Source of the DNA: Caldovatus sediminis
Lineage (GTDB): Bacteria; Pseudomonadota; Alphaproteobacteria; Acetobacterales; Acetobacteraceae
Direction: 5' to 3'
DNA length: 44,008 bases
NCBI RefSeq assembly: GCF_014644455.1
Contig: NZ_BMKS01000009.1
Location: forward strand, 112,423 to 156,430
Shown here: piece by piece, positions 1 to 8,455 of the stretch
Layout of the letters: the number at the start of each line of letters is the position of its first letter
Numbering within the stretch: the stretch's first letter is position 1
Made by a program: the position numbers and the translations under genes
The notes under the pieces: generated by a model
The model's input: the letters and a program-made list of their open reading frames with translations, nothing else
Told to the model about the DNA's origin: nothing
The model's database searches: none

Positions 1-700
1 AACCCAGGACCCGCGCGAGCAGTTCGGCCGTGCGGCCATTGGCGATGGTCGCGGCCCGCGCGTCGTAGGCGTGCCCGCCGACGCGCGCGAAGGCGTGGTC
101 CACGCCCGGATAGACATGCACCGTCACCTGCGGGTGCCCCTTGAGCCCCTCGATGATCGCCTTCTGCGCCTCGGGTGGGACGAACTTGTCCCTCTCGGCG
201 ATGTGCATCAGCAGTGGCGTGCGGATCGCGCCGGCCTTGTCGAGCATCCCCTCGATGCCGACGCCGTAGTAGGAGATGTTGCAGTCGGCGTCAGACTCCG
301 CGGCCATGCGGTAGGCGAGCCGGCCGCCGAGGCAGAACCCCATCGTCGCCGCCTTGCCGTTCGCGCCGGGCAGCTTGCGGGCGGCGGCGAGGGTCGCCCT
401 GAGGTCGTCCACCGCCTTGTCCTGGTCCATGCCCTGCATCAGCGCGAAGGCGCGGTCCCACTGCGCCTGCCCGGCGTCGGGGTCGAGCTGCACGCCCGCC
501 TCCTGCCGCCAGAACAGGTCGGGCGCGACGGCGAAGAAGCCCATGTCGGCGACCCAGTCGGAGAGGGCGCGCATGGTGCGGTTCACGCCGAAGATCTCCT
601 GGATCATGACGACGGCGCCCGCGGGCTTGGTCTTCGGCTCGGCCAGATAGGCCATGAATTCGCCGCTGCCGTCGGCGGCCTTGATGCGGATCTCGGGCAT
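1..700 (-). CDS. Dienelactone hydrolase family protein (3' end cut by window edge)
   Basis: An alpha/beta hydrolase of the dienelactone hydrolase (carboxymethylenebutenolidase) family, normally cytosolic and hydrolysing cyclic ester or lactone bonds. Reading from ATG at 700-698, 233 residues are visible before the left edge. The nucleophile sits in GFCLGG at Cys123, with Asp171 in AERDKF and His202 in GVDHAF. These positions coincide with the Cys123/Asp171/His202 triad of the classical pseudomonad enzyme, so the start and catalytic competence look right. The family is about 230-240 aa long, so only the last few residues are missing. It is transcribed away from the DUF3047 gene across a 289-base gap. 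The true substrate is unknown, because most chromosomal members are not chlorocatechol enzymes. Family call firm, substrate not. Confidence 0.9.
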   Translation of the reverse strand, partial: MPEIRIKAADGSGEFMAYLAEPKTKPAGAVVMIQEIFGVNRTMRALSDWVADMGFFAVAPDLFWRQEAGVQLDPDAGQAQWDRAFALMQGMDQDKAVDDLRATLAAARKLPGANGKAATMGFCLGGRLAYRMAAESDADCNISYYGVGIEGMLDKAGAIRTPLLMHIAERDKFVPPEAQKAIIEGLKGHPQVTVHVYPGVDHAFARVGGHAYDARAATIANGRTAELLARVLG

Positions 701-989
701 CGTCCTTCCCTCCCCTCTTGGCGTTGTCGGCTCCGGGCACGGACATACCGCGCGGCGGGCGGACCTGCCAGCTTGGCTGGGCCCGCGTCGCGGCCGGTTT
801 GCGCCTCGACCCGGCGCCGGCCGAAGCTGGGATGGGATCGACGGGGCGCGGCGGTGCCTCCGCCCGCCGAGGCCTGACCGGGGCAGCGCGGTGCCGGGGC
901 GACCGCGATGACGACATCGTGAACGGCGTGCGAGGCTGCGTGCCCGACCTTCCATCCCGCACGGACCGTTCGCAGGTCAGAGGGCGCCG

Positions 990-1748
990 ATGATCCGTTC
1001 CCGCCGCCGCGCCGTCCTGTCGGCCCTGCCGCTCGCCGTGCTCGCCGCGCTGCTCGGCGGCGCGGCCGAACCGCTGCCGACGCCACCGATGCTCGCGGAG
1101 GCGGGCTGGCGGATGGGCGCCTGGCACGGCATGGCCCCGGCGCGCTTCGACCCGATGCCGCCGCGCATCCGCTCGGCCGCAGGCGAGGCGTGGGCGCTGC
1201 TGCCCGGCGTCCTCCTGCGCGCCGAGCCGGGAGAGGGAGGCTTCGTCTGGCGCCGCCTGGCGGGTCCGCCCGGCTGTCTCGCCTGGCGCTGGCGGGTGGA
1301 CGCAGGACCGCCGCCGACCGACCTGACCCGCCGCGGCGGCGAGGACCGCGCGATCTCGATCAGCGTCGGCTTCGACGGCTGGCCGCCCGAGGCGGGCGCC
1401 TGGGCGCGGGCCAGGCATGCGGCGGCGCAGGCGGCGCTGGGCGACGGGCAGCCCCTGCCGCGCAGCATGCTGATCTATGTGTGGGGCGGCACGGGGCGGG
1501 AGCCGGCGCCGTTCTTCGCAAGCCCCTGGCTCGGAGGCATCGGCCAGGTGCGCGTGCTGCGCCCGGCCGACGCCCCGCGCGGCGTCTGGCTCGAGGAACG
1601 GGTCGACCTCGCGGCCGAGTGGCGGGCGGCGTTCGGCGCGGAGGGGCCGCCGCCGCTGATCAAGATCTCGATCGGCACCGACACCGACGACACGCGCAGC
1701 CGGGTGCACGCGGCGGTGGCCGACCTGCGCCTCGAGCCGTGTCGCTGA
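990..1748 (+). CDS. DUF3047 domain protein, probably secreted
   Basis: A 252-aa protein starting with a basic stretch and hydrophobic segment (residues about 1-26, ending in alanines), which reads as a Sec signal peptide. The body carries the features of DUF3047: a LAWRWRVD strand near residue 96, a following Asp-rich loop (GGEDRAISISVGF), an IYVWGG strand near 163 and a closing IKISIGTDTDDT strand before the C-terminus. Function of the family is unknown. The beta-rich, periplasmic-looking fold suggests ligand or polymer binding, which is inference. The start ATG at 990 has an AGAGGG just upstream. It stands alone, divergent from the dienelactone hydrolase gene. DUF assignment is from recognised motifs, not a search. 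Confidence 0.75.
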   Translation: MIRSRRRAVLSALPLAVLAALLGGAAEPLPTPPMLAEAGWRMGAWHGMAPARFDPMPPRIRSAAGEAWALLPGVLLRAEPGEGGFVWRRLAGPPGCLAWRWRVDAGPPPTDLTRRGGEDRAISISVGFDGWPPEAGAWARARHAAAQAALGDGQPLPRSMLIYVWGGTGREPAPFFASPWLGGIGQVRVLRPADAPRGVWLEERVDLAAEWRAAFGAEGPPPLIKISIGTDTDDTRSRVHAAVADLRLEPCR

Positions 1749-2017
1749 CCGCGGGGCCGGCTCGGCGCCGGGCTCCGCCGCCCGGCGGGCGGCCCCGTTC
1801 GGTGGACGGTGCCGGCGCGCCGCGCGTCCTGCGAGGCGGCCCGAACGCCGCGACGCCGCGCGCCGCAACCCGGAGGTCGAGGAACGGTTGGCGCCGTCCT
1901 CCGACGGCGGTGCGCGACCCTGCGCGGTCCGCATGCGGGACATGCAGGGCGTGCCGCATCGTCGCGGCTGCCTCCGCGTTATGTTGCACCGCGACAGGAG
2001 ATCGAGGACCGGATCGC

Positions 2018-2191
2018 ATGACGGAAGTGACCGTCGAACTGCCTGAAGACGTCGCCGCGCAGATCGCGCGCCGGGCCGCGGCGCTCGGCACCACGCCGGA
2101 GGCCTGGCTGCAGGCGGTGGTCGAGGACGTCGTCGCCGACCTGCCGGAGGACGAGCGGGAGCCCGGACCGGACGACTTCATCTGCCGCTGA
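2018..2191 (+). CDS. Small acidic protein with ribbon-helix-helix-like N-terminus
   Basis: A 57-aa ORF with ATG at 2018 preceded by AGGAG (1996-2000) and GAGGA (2004-2008). It begins with a beta-like stretch (TEVTVELPEDVAAQI) followed by two predicted helices (ARRAAALG and TPEAWLQAVVEDVV). This is the strand-helix-helix pattern of MetJ/Arc/CopG antitoxin-type DNA-binding domains. The tail is strongly acidic (PEDEREPGPDD). No toxin gene is adjacent: the next ORF, 15 bases away, is a sulfatase on the other strand. It could be an orphan regulator, an antitoxin remnant or a hypothetical protein. The match is by pattern only. Confidence 0.55.
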   Translation: MTEVTVELPEDVAAQIARRAAALGTTPEAWLQAVVEDVVADLPEDEREPGPDDFICR

Positions 2192-2206
2192 GCGGGCGCG
2201 CCCGCC

Positions 2207-3781
2207 CTACCACTCCCCGAGGAACACGCCCGCCTTCTTGTGGGCGTCCGTGCGCAGCTCCGCCTCCGCCCAGGTGAGCGTGGTGCGGCGCCTGAGGCCG
2301 GTGAACCAGGCGAGCAGCCGCTCGCGCAGCGCCGCGCGCACCGGGGCGAGCGCGGGTTCGGCGCCGAGGTCGAAGAACTCCTCCGGATCGGCGGCGAGGT
2401 CGAAGAGCTGCGGCCGGTAGCCGCCCGTCCAGTGCACGTACTTCCAGCGCTCGGTGCGGAGCATCCAGGCGTGGTGCTGGCCGGCCGGATGGCCGAGCCG
2501 CCGCCGCGCGCCGCGGAAGGTCCAGTCGAGCTCGCTCACCACGGCGTCGCGCCAGGCCGGGGGCGAGGCGCCGCGCGCGAGCGGCAGCAGGGAGCGGCCC
2601 TCGACCAGGTGCGGCGCGGGGTCGAGGGCGAGGGCGTCGAGGATCGTCGGCACCACGTCCACCGCCTCGACCGGGCGCGTCTCCGTCGTGCCGCGCGTGG
2701 CGCCGGCCTCCGGCGAGGGGTCGTAGAGCAGGAGCGGCACCTTCTGGATGCAGTCGTGGAACAGCTCCTTCTCGCCGAGCCAGTGGTCGCCGAGGTAGTC
2801 GCCGTGGTCGGAGGCGAAGATCACCAGCGTGTCCTGCCACCGGCCGAGCCGCTCCATCGCCTCCCACACCCGGCCGAGATGGTCGTCCACCTGCCGGACG
2901 AGGCCCTGGTAGGTGGGGCGGACGGTGCGGATGCATTCCTCGCGCTGGAAGTTGCGCGCCACCTCCTCCTCCTGCCAGGCGCGGAAGACGGGGTGGGCGG
3001 CGCCGCTGCGCTCGACGGGGTGGCGCGAGACGGGGAGGCACTGCTCCGGCGCGAACATCGCGTGGTAGGGGGCGGGCGCGACGTAGGGCCAGTGCGGCTT
3101 GACGTAGCTGAGGTGCAGCACCCAGGGGTCGTCGCCCTGGCGGGTCATGAAGTCGATCGCGACGTCGGTGGTGTAGGCGGTCTCGCTGTGTTCCTCGCGC
3201 ACGCGGGCGGGGAGGCGGGCGTTGCGCATCTTCCAGCCGGAGAGCACGCGGCCGTCCGCGTCCTCGACGGCGATGACGTAGTCGGTCCAGGGATCGGGCG
3301 AGTCGTAGCCCCGCGCGCGCAGCCAGCGGGCGTAGGCGGAGTCGGGCTCGGCGTGGTGGCCGTCGTGGCGGTCGGCGACGGTGAACCAGCCCTCGCGCAG
3401 CAGCGCGGCGAGGTCGTGCTGGCCGTCGAGCTGCAGGCGCCGCATGCCGCGCGCGTCGGGCAGGACGTGCGTCTTGCCGGCGAGCGCCAGGGTGCGGCCG
3501 GACTCGCGCAGGTGCCAGCCGAGCGTCACCTCGCCGACCGAGAGCGGCACGCGGTTGTGCGTGGCGCCGTGCGAGGAGACGTAGCGGCCGGTGTAGAAGC
3601 TCATGCGCGAGGGGCCGCAGATGCCGCTCTGCACGAAGGCGTTGGCGAAGCGCACGCCGCGCGCGGCGAGGGCGTCGAGGTTCGGCGTGCGCAGGTAGGG
3701 GTGGCCGGCGCAGGAGAGGTGATCCCAGCGGAGCTGGTCGCACATCACGAACAGCACGTTGCGGATGGCGGCAGTGGTCAT
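2207..3781 (-). CDS. Sulfatase / phosphonate monoester hydrolase-like enzyme
   Basis: A 524-aa alkaline-phosphatase-superfamily hydrolase. Near the N-terminus VMCDQLRWD supplies a metal-binding Asp (D15). SGICGPSRMSFYTGRY carries the C-x-P-S-R sulfatase signature with Cys55, the residue converted to formylglycine in type I sulfatases and in phosphonate monoester hydrolases. FASDHGDYLGDH in the middle gives the second metal-binding Asp/His pair, and LGEKELFHD follows with the active-site Lys. The stretch around HGATHNRVPL resembles bacterial phosphonate monoester hydrolases more than choline sulfatase, but specificity cannot be decided by eye. There is no signal peptide, so it probably acts in the cytoplasm. 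A formylglycine-generating enzyme is not in the window. It is a single-gene unit. Confidence 0.88.
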   Translation of the reverse strand: MTTAAIRNVLFVMCDQLRWDHLSCAGHPYLRTPNLDALAARGVRFANAFVQSGICGPSRMSFYTGRYVSSHGATHNRVPLSVGEVTLGWHLRESGRTLALAGKTHVLPDARGMRRLQLDGQHDLAALLREGWFTVADRHDGHHAEPDSAYARWLRARGYDSPDPWTDYVIAVEDADGRVLSGWKMRNARLPARVREEHSETAYTTDVAIDFMTRQGDDPWVLHLSYVKPHWPYVAPAPYHAMFAPEQCLPVSRHPVERSGAAHPVFRAWQEEEVARNFQREECIRTVRPTYQGLVRQVDDHLGRVWEAMERLGRWQDTLVIFASDHGDYLGDHWLGEKELFHDCIQKVPLLLYDPSPEAGATRGTTETRPVEAVDVVPTILDALALDPAPHLVEGRSLLPLARGASPPAWRDAVVSELDWTFRGARRRLGHPAGQHHAWMLRTERWKYVHWTGGYRPQLFDLAADPEEFFDLGAEPALAPVRAALRERLLAWFTGLRRRTTLTWAEAELRTDAHKKAGVFLGEW

Positions 3782-4179
3782 GCGGCGGCCGGTCTCCGAG
3801 GCGTCCGTGGCGAGCCTAGCGCCCTGACGGGTGCGACGGCATCAGGGCCGGACAGGAGCGGCCATGGCCACCGCCCATCGGGCGCGCCGGCGCCGGACCG
3901 GGGCCGGCGGCGGCAGCGGGCCGGGCCCTGGCGCTCCGGTCCAACATCGTGAGTCGGCGGCCCGGCCTTCGGCGGCCCGCGCGGGCAGGGAGGATGCGAT
4001 CCGCCGCCGCCCACCCTGGTGATCGGCCGCGGCCGCCGGCAGCAGGCCATGGTGGAGGCGCGCGGAGGGGGCCCGCGCCCGATCGCGCGGCGTCCCGGTG
4101 GGCGCGCGCCCCCGGTTCCCGTGCGGGGCGGGGTTCCCCCGTCTCTCCGCCCCGTGGGGTCGGGGTGTCGGGGTGTGCC
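3782..4179. other. Gene-free stretch, 398 bases
   Basis: Lies between the 5' ends/3' ends of two minus-strand genes. The possible reading frames here are Arg/Pro/Ala-rich and lack ribosome-binding sites or recognisable motifs. No promoter-like AT-rich segment or clear hairpin-plus-T terminator stands out. Confidence 0.5.
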
Positions 4180-4419
4180 TCAGAGGCAGGCGAGGCGGAC
4201 GAAGGCGTGGTCGTGCTCGCGCTCGAACAGCACGGCGGCGCCGTCGCGCAGCATGTGCCACGCGCCCTCGGCGTGCTCGCGGCAGCACTCCAGCACCCAG
4301 GCGAGGTCGCGCTCGGCCACCTCGAGCAGGAGGAACTGGCCTCGCTCGTCGAGGTCCCAGCCGGGCTTCCGCTCGGCCATCACGCCGAGGAACTGAGGAT
4401 CGGTCAGGCGACGGCCCAT
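4180..4419 (-). CDS. Small hypothetical protein (79 aa)
   Basis: A 79-aa ORF with ATG at 4419-4417 and a good AGGAG seven to eight bases upstream on the minus strand. The sequence has a balanced composition unlike random frames here: MGRRLTDPQFLGVM, then a helical segment (QFLLLEVAERDLAWVLECCREH) and an end rich in His/Phe (FEREHDHAFVRLACL). I do not recognise a family. No transmembrane segment or signal peptide is seen; two adjacent Cys occur mid-protein. It is separated by hundreds of bases from its neighbours, so it is probably transcribed alone. Confidence 0.6.
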   Translation of the reverse strand: MGRRLTDPQFLGVMAERKPGWDLDERGQFLLLEVAERDLAWVLECCREHAEGAWHMLRDGAAVLFEREHDHAFVRLACL

Positions 4420-4659
4420 CGCGGCTCCTGTGCTGTGCCCCGCCCCCCGTCGCGCCTATGTGCGGCGCCCGTGCGCTCCCTTTCGATTCCTATGCGGATC
4501 GGAGCGCGGAAATGCAAGTGTCGCGTGCCCCCGGACGGGATTCTTCCACCGGGAGCCGTGGCCGGCGCGGCCGTCGCCCCGGCGCGCCGACGTGACGGGC
4601 CGGGGAGCCAGCGCCGTGCCACCGCGTTCGCGCCAGGGAGCGGAGAAGAGGAGGACCCA

Positions 4660-4869
4660 ATGGACGGCAGGGAAGTCGGACGGCGTGTCGTGCAGCTGCA
4701 GGCCGAGGCCAGGGCGCGTCGCGGGCTCGCGCTGCTCTGGCGCGGCGGGCGCCCCCTGAGGGTCGGCGCCTCCGCCGCCGAATGCCTGCGGCTTGGCGTC
4801 GAGCCGGCGCGGCGACTGGAGCCGCTGCGCCGCCGCCTCGGCCGCGGCGGCGCGGCGCCGGCGGCCTGA
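4660..4869 (+). CDS. Small basic hypothetical protein (69 aa)
   Basis: A 69-aa ORF from ATG 4660 with a strong purine-rich ribosome-binding site (GAGGAGGA, 4649-4654 region) six bases upstream; that site decides the start within a longer open frame. It is Arg/Ala/Leu-rich and mostly helical (VGRRVVQLQAEARARRGLALLW), with no known motif. It lies divergent from the 79-aa gene across 240 bases. Family unknown. It could be a nucleic-acid-associated small protein or a false ORF in GC-rich DNA. Confidence 0.4.
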   Translation: MDGREVGRRVVQLQAEARARRGLALLWRGGRPLRVGASAAECLRLGVEPARRLEPLRRRLGRGGAAPAA

Positions 4870-5361
4870 GCCGCCGGTGCGCCTGCGCGCGGACCCGGCG
4901 CGCCCTGATCGCGTCGGCCGGGACGTGCCGCGAGGTCCGGGGCGGTCGGCTGCCGGAGCGGGACTTGTGCTCCCCTCTCGGGCCACTCGCCCGTCCGCCA
5001 GACCTCCGCCCCGGCCGGTGGTGGCTGCGGCCCCCCGGCCGCGCCGCGCTCCCGGTGCGGCATCGCGCAGCACTTGCGCCCGCCGGGAAGGGCCAGCCGG
5101 GCGGCGGCGGCGTAGACCTTCTGCCGGCGCGGGATGCCCGCCGCCCAGGCCGGGCCGGCGATGGCGGCGCTGCCGCTGGTCGCGCCCGGGCAGGCCGAGG
5201 CTGGTCAGCCCAGCCCAGAGGCGGCACGGATCACCCCAGAAAGCGCCCGGGAGGTGTCGGGCGCCATCGCCGTTGACCTGCATCAACGCCGGGCCAAGCT
5301 GAACGGCCCATGAGCGTGACGTGCCGACCGCGGTCCTTTGCGGTCGTCCGAAGGGGATGCC
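4870..5361. other. Gene-free stretch, 492 bases
   Basis: Open frames here are Arg/Pro/Gly-rich shadows with no recognisable domain or ribosome-binding site. The stretch must carry the promoter of the exporter operon that begins at 5362, but I cannot point to convincing -35/-10 boxes. Confidence 0.45.
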
Positions 5362-6522
5362 GTGCGCCGATCCGTGCCGATCCTCCTTGCCCTCCTGCTG
5401 GTCGCGGCGGCCGTCGGGGGCGGCGCCTGGGCGCTGCGTGCCCGCCCGCTCGAACTCCCCGTCGCCGTCGAGGAGCGCGACGTGCCGATCCGCGTCTTCG
5501 GCCTCGGCACGGTGGAGGCGCGCGTGCTCTCCCGCGTCGGCTTCGAGGTCGCCGGGACCCTGGTCGCGGTCGAGGCGGATCACGGCGACCGGGTGGCGGC
5601 CGGGGCCGTGCTCGCCCGTCTCAACCCGGCGAGCCAGGAGGCGCGCGTGGCGCGCGCCGAGGCGCAGCTCGAGAACGCCGAGGCGCAGCAGCTCCGCGTC
5701 GCCGCCGCCTACGAGCGGGCGCAGGTCCTCGCCCGCCAGCGCGCCGCCACGGCGCAGCGGCGGCGGGAACTCGCCGCCCGCGGCAACGCCCCGCTCGAGA
5801 CCGCCGAGCAGGCGGAGACGGAGGCCGCCGCGGCCCAGGCCGACCTCGCCGTGGCGCGCGCCGATCTCGCCGTGGCGCGGGCGGCGCTGGCCGATGCGCG
5901 GGCGGCGCTGCTCGCCGAGCGGACGGCGCTCGCCAAGCACGTGCTGACCGCCCCCTTCGACGCCGTGGTGATCGCCCGCCACCGCGAGCCGGGCGCGGCG
6001 CTCGCCCCCGGCGAGGCGGTGTTCACCCTGGTCGAGCCGGGCAGCCTGTGGGCGCTCGTCTATGTGGACGAGGGGCGGGCCGGGGCGATCCGCGAGGGGC
6101 AGCCGGCCGAGGTGCGGCTGCGCTCGCTGCCGGGCGAGACGTTCGCCGCGCGCGTCGCCCGCATCGGCCTCGAGAGCGACCGCGTCACCGAGGAGAGGCG
6201 CGTCAACCTGCGCTGCGAGCGCTGCCCGCCGCAGCCGATCCTCGGTGAGCAGATCACCGCCGAGATCGAGACCGGCCGCCTGCCCGCCGCGCGGCTCGTG
6301 CCGGAAGCGGCGATCGAGGGCTTCGACGGCGCCGCGGGCCGCGTCTGGACGATCGAGGGCGGCGCGCTCGCCCGGCGCGAGGTGCGCTTCCTCGCGCGCA
6401 CGCTGGATGCGCGCGCGGCGCTCGACCCCGCCTCGCTCCCGGCCGGGGCGGAGGTGGTGACGCGGCCGGTCCCCGGCATGCGCGAGGGGCGTGCGGCGCG
6501 CGCGGCGGGGGCGCGCCCGTGA
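5362..6522 (+). CDS. HlyD/DevB-family membrane fusion protein of ABC exporter
   Basis: A 386-aa periplasmic adaptor. An N-terminal membrane anchor (residues about 5-25, LLALLLVAAAVGG) is followed by a biotinyl-lipoyl-like strand pair (GFEVAGTLVAVEADHGDRVAAGAVLARL). Next comes a long Ala/Glu/Arg coiled coil (about 90-190) and the returning lipoyl half (TAPFDAVVIARHREPGAALAPGE), then beta-barrel and C-terminal segments. I chose GTG 5362, which has AAGGGGA a few bases upstream and places the hydrophobic anchor at the very N-terminus. A TTG at 5338 would add eight residues. The stop overlaps the permease start (GTGA), so the three exporter genes are an operon. The family links inner-membrane ABC permeases to the outer membrane; the cargo is unknown. 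Confidence 0.85.
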   Translation: MRRSVPILLALLLVAAAVGGGAWALRARPLELPVAVEERDVPIRVFGLGTVEARVLSRVGFEVAGTLVAVEADHGDRVAAGAVLARLNPASQEARVARAEAQLENAEAQQLRVAAAYERAQVLARQRAATAQRRRELAARGNAPLETAEQAETEAAAAQADLAVARADLAVARAALADARAALLAERTALAKHVLTAPFDAVVIARHREPGAALAPGEAVFTLVEPGSLWALVYVDEGRAGAIREGQPAEVRLRSLPGETFAARVARIGLESDRVTEERRVNLRCERCPPQPILGEQITAEIETGRLPAARLVPEAAIEGFDGAAGRVWTIEGGALARREVRFLARTLDARAALDPASLPAGAEVVTRPVPGMREGRAARAAGARP

Positions 6523-7655
6523 ACCTCGCGCTGCGCGACATCCGCCACAATCTCGGCCGCTTCCTGCTGACCTGCCTCGGCCTCGGCCTGCTGCTCGGCG
6601 TGGCGCTGGCGATGGTCGGCATCTATCGCGGGGTGGTGGAGGATGCGCTGTCCCTGCCGCGGGCGCTCGGCGCGGATCTCTGGGTGGTGGAGGAGGGCAC
6701 GCGCGGCCCCTTCGCCGAGAGCTCGCGCATCCCGGGCGACGTGCGCGAGGCGGTGGCGCGGCTGCCCGGCGTGCGCGAGGCCGGGGCGGTGACCTTCCAG
6801 ACCGCGGAGGTGGCGCGCCCCGGCGGCGGGGTGCTGCGCCTGCAGCTCGTCGCCTACGAGCCGGACCGGCCCGGCGGGCCGCCGGTGCTGACCGCCGGCC
6901 GCGGCATCGCCCGCGGGCGGTTCGAGATGGTGGCCGACCGCCGCGCCGGCCTGCCCGTCGGCGCGACGCTGGAGATGGGCGGGCAGCGCTTCCGCGTGGT
7001 CGGGCTGACGGAGGGCGCCGTCTCCTCCGGCGGCGACCCGCTCGCCTGGATCACGCTGCGCGACGGGCAGGAGCTGCAGTTCCGCCTCGCGCCGCCCGCG
7101 GCGCGGCGCCAGCTCGCCGCCGGCGGCGGCACCGCCGGGACGGACACGGTGAACGCCGTGATCGCCCGCGTCTCGCCCAACCAGCGCGTCGAGGCCGTGG
7201 CCGAGGAGGTCCGCCGCTGGAAGCACCTCTCCGCCCTCACCGCGGCCGAGCAGGAGGCGGTGCTGACGCAGAGCGTCGTCGCGCGGGCGCGGGTGCAGCT
7301 CGGCATGTTCACCGTGGTGCTGCTGATCGCCTCCGCCGTGGTGGTGGCGCTGATCGTCTATACCCTGACCCTCGACAAGCTGCGCGAGATCGCGACGCTG
7401 AAGCTGATCGGCGCGCGCGACCGCACCATCGTCGGGCTGGTCGTGCAGCAGGCGATGGCGCTCGGGATCGTGGGCCTGGCGGGCGGCGCGTCGCTGCTGT
7501 TCTCGGTGAAGGACTTCTTCCCGCGCCGGGTCGCGCTGGGGCCGGAGGAGGTGACCGGCTTCGCCCTGCTGGTGGCGGCGATCTGCCTGGTCGCGAGCCT
7601 GCTCGGCGTGCGGCTCGCCCTGCGCGTCGAGCCGGCGCAGGCGCTCGGCGGCTGA
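6519..7655 (+). CDS. ABC exporter permease, FtsX/DevC (MacB-like) type
   Basis: A 378-aa permease starting at GTG 6519 that overlaps the adaptor stop by four bases. Residues about 15-35 form the first membrane helix (LLTCLGLGLLLGVALAMVG). A large periplasmic domain of about 220 residues follows. Three helices then come near the C-terminus: MFTVVLLIASAVVVALIVYTL, a second around IVGLAGGASLLFSV, and FALLVAAICLVASLLGV. That is the four-helix FtsX/MacB topology, and the length matches DevC. The GSAVVVALIVYTLTLDKLREIATLKLIGA-type segment after helix 2 is the coupling region typical of the family. It works with the flanking adaptor and ATPase to export a peptide, lipid or small molecule; the sequence does not say which. 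Confidence 0.88.
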   Translation: MNLALRDIRHNLGRFLLTCLGLGLLLGVALAMVGIYRGVVEDALSLPRALGADLWVVEEGTRGPFAESSRIPGDVREAVARLPGVREAGAVTFQTAEVARPGGGVLRLQLVAYEPDRPGGPPVLTAGRGIARGRFEMVADRRAGLPVGATLEMGGQRFRVVGLTEGAVSSGGDPLAWITLRDGQELQFRLAPPAARRQLAAGGGTAGTDTVNAVIARVSPNQRVEAVAEEVRRWKHLSALTAAEQEAVLTQSVVARARVQLGMFTVVLLIASAVVVALIVYTLTLDKLREIATLKLIGARDRTIVGLVVQQAMALGIVGLAGGASLLFSVKDFFPRRVALGPEEVTGFALLVAAICLVASLLGVRLALRVEPAQALGG

Positions 7656-7657
7656 GC

Positions 7658-8380
7658 ATGGGCGGGACCGCGTCCGCTCCGCTGGTCGTGCTGGAGGGGA
7701 TCGCCAAGGGATTCGGCGAGGGCGAGGCGCGGGTGCAGGCGCTCTCCGACATCACGCTCTCGGTCGAGGCGGGGACGGTGGTCGGGCTGCGCGGGCCCTC
7801 GGGCAGCGGCAAGTCCACGCTGCTCAACCTGATCGCCTGCATCCTGGAGCCCGACGCCGGAAGGCTCGCGCTCGCCGGCGAGACGGTGTGGGAGGGCGGG
7901 CGCTACCGCCGACGCGACCTGCGGGCGCTGCGGCGCGAGAAGATCGGCTTCATCTTCCAGTTCCACAACCTGCTGCCCTTCCTGGATGCGACCGACAACG
8001 TCGCGCTGGCGATGACGCTCGCCGGCACGGGTCTCGCGGAGGCGCGGCGTCGGGCTCGCGACCTGCTCGACTACCTCGAGGTCGGCCGTCGCGCGGCGGC
8101 GATGCCGGCGAAGCTGTCGGGCGGGGAGGCGCAGCGCGTCGCGATCGCGCGCGCCCTGGCGAACCGCCCGCGCATCATCCTCGCCGACGAGCCGACCGCG
8201 GCGCTCGATTCCGAGCGCGCGCGCGTGGTGATGGACCTGCTCCGCCAGGTCGCGCGGGAACAGCGGGCGGCGATCCTCGTCGTCACGCATGACGAAAAGA
8301 TCTTCGACCGGTTCGATCGCCTGGTGAGCCTGCGCGACGGACGGATCGAATCCGAACTGGTGCCGGCGAAAGCGGCCTGA
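7658..8380 (+). CDS. ABC exporter ATPase, DevA/MacB-LolD type
   Basis: A 240-aa nucleotide-binding subunit. Visible motifs: Walker A GPSGSGKST near residue 46, Q-loop FIFQFHNLLPFLDATDN, signature LSGGEAQRVAIARAL, Walker B IILADEPTAALD and H-loop VVTHDEKIFDRFD. The FHNLLPFLDATDNV stretch is typical of the LolD/MacB/DevA subgroup. ATG 7658 begins two bases after the permease stop, completing the adaptor-permease-ATPase operon. The gene order equals that of devBCA operons. No TolC-like outer-membrane gene is nearby, so the channel would be supplied in trans. Confidence 0.92.
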   Translation: MGGTASAPLVVLEGIAKGFGEGEARVQALSDITLSVEAGTVVGLRGPSGSGKSTLLNLIACILEPDAGRLALAGETVWEGGRYRRRDLRALRREKIGFIFQFHNLLPFLDATDNVALAMTLAGTGLAEARRRARDLLDYLEVGRRAAAMPAKLSGGEAQRVAIARALANRPRIILADEPTAALDSERARVVMDLLRQVAREQRAAILVVTHDEKIFDRFDRLVSLRDGRIESELVPAKAA

Positions 8381-8455
8381 TGGTGCGCCCCGGCCCCGCG
8401 CGGTATGAAATGGGCAAGAGGCGCGAATTCGCGCCCAGAACGGAGATCCCCCGGC

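Noticed and set aside
5338-5361. TTG start for the membrane fusion protein
   Set aside because: GTG 5362 has a ribosome site and puts the membrane anchor directly at the N-terminus; TTG has no such site.
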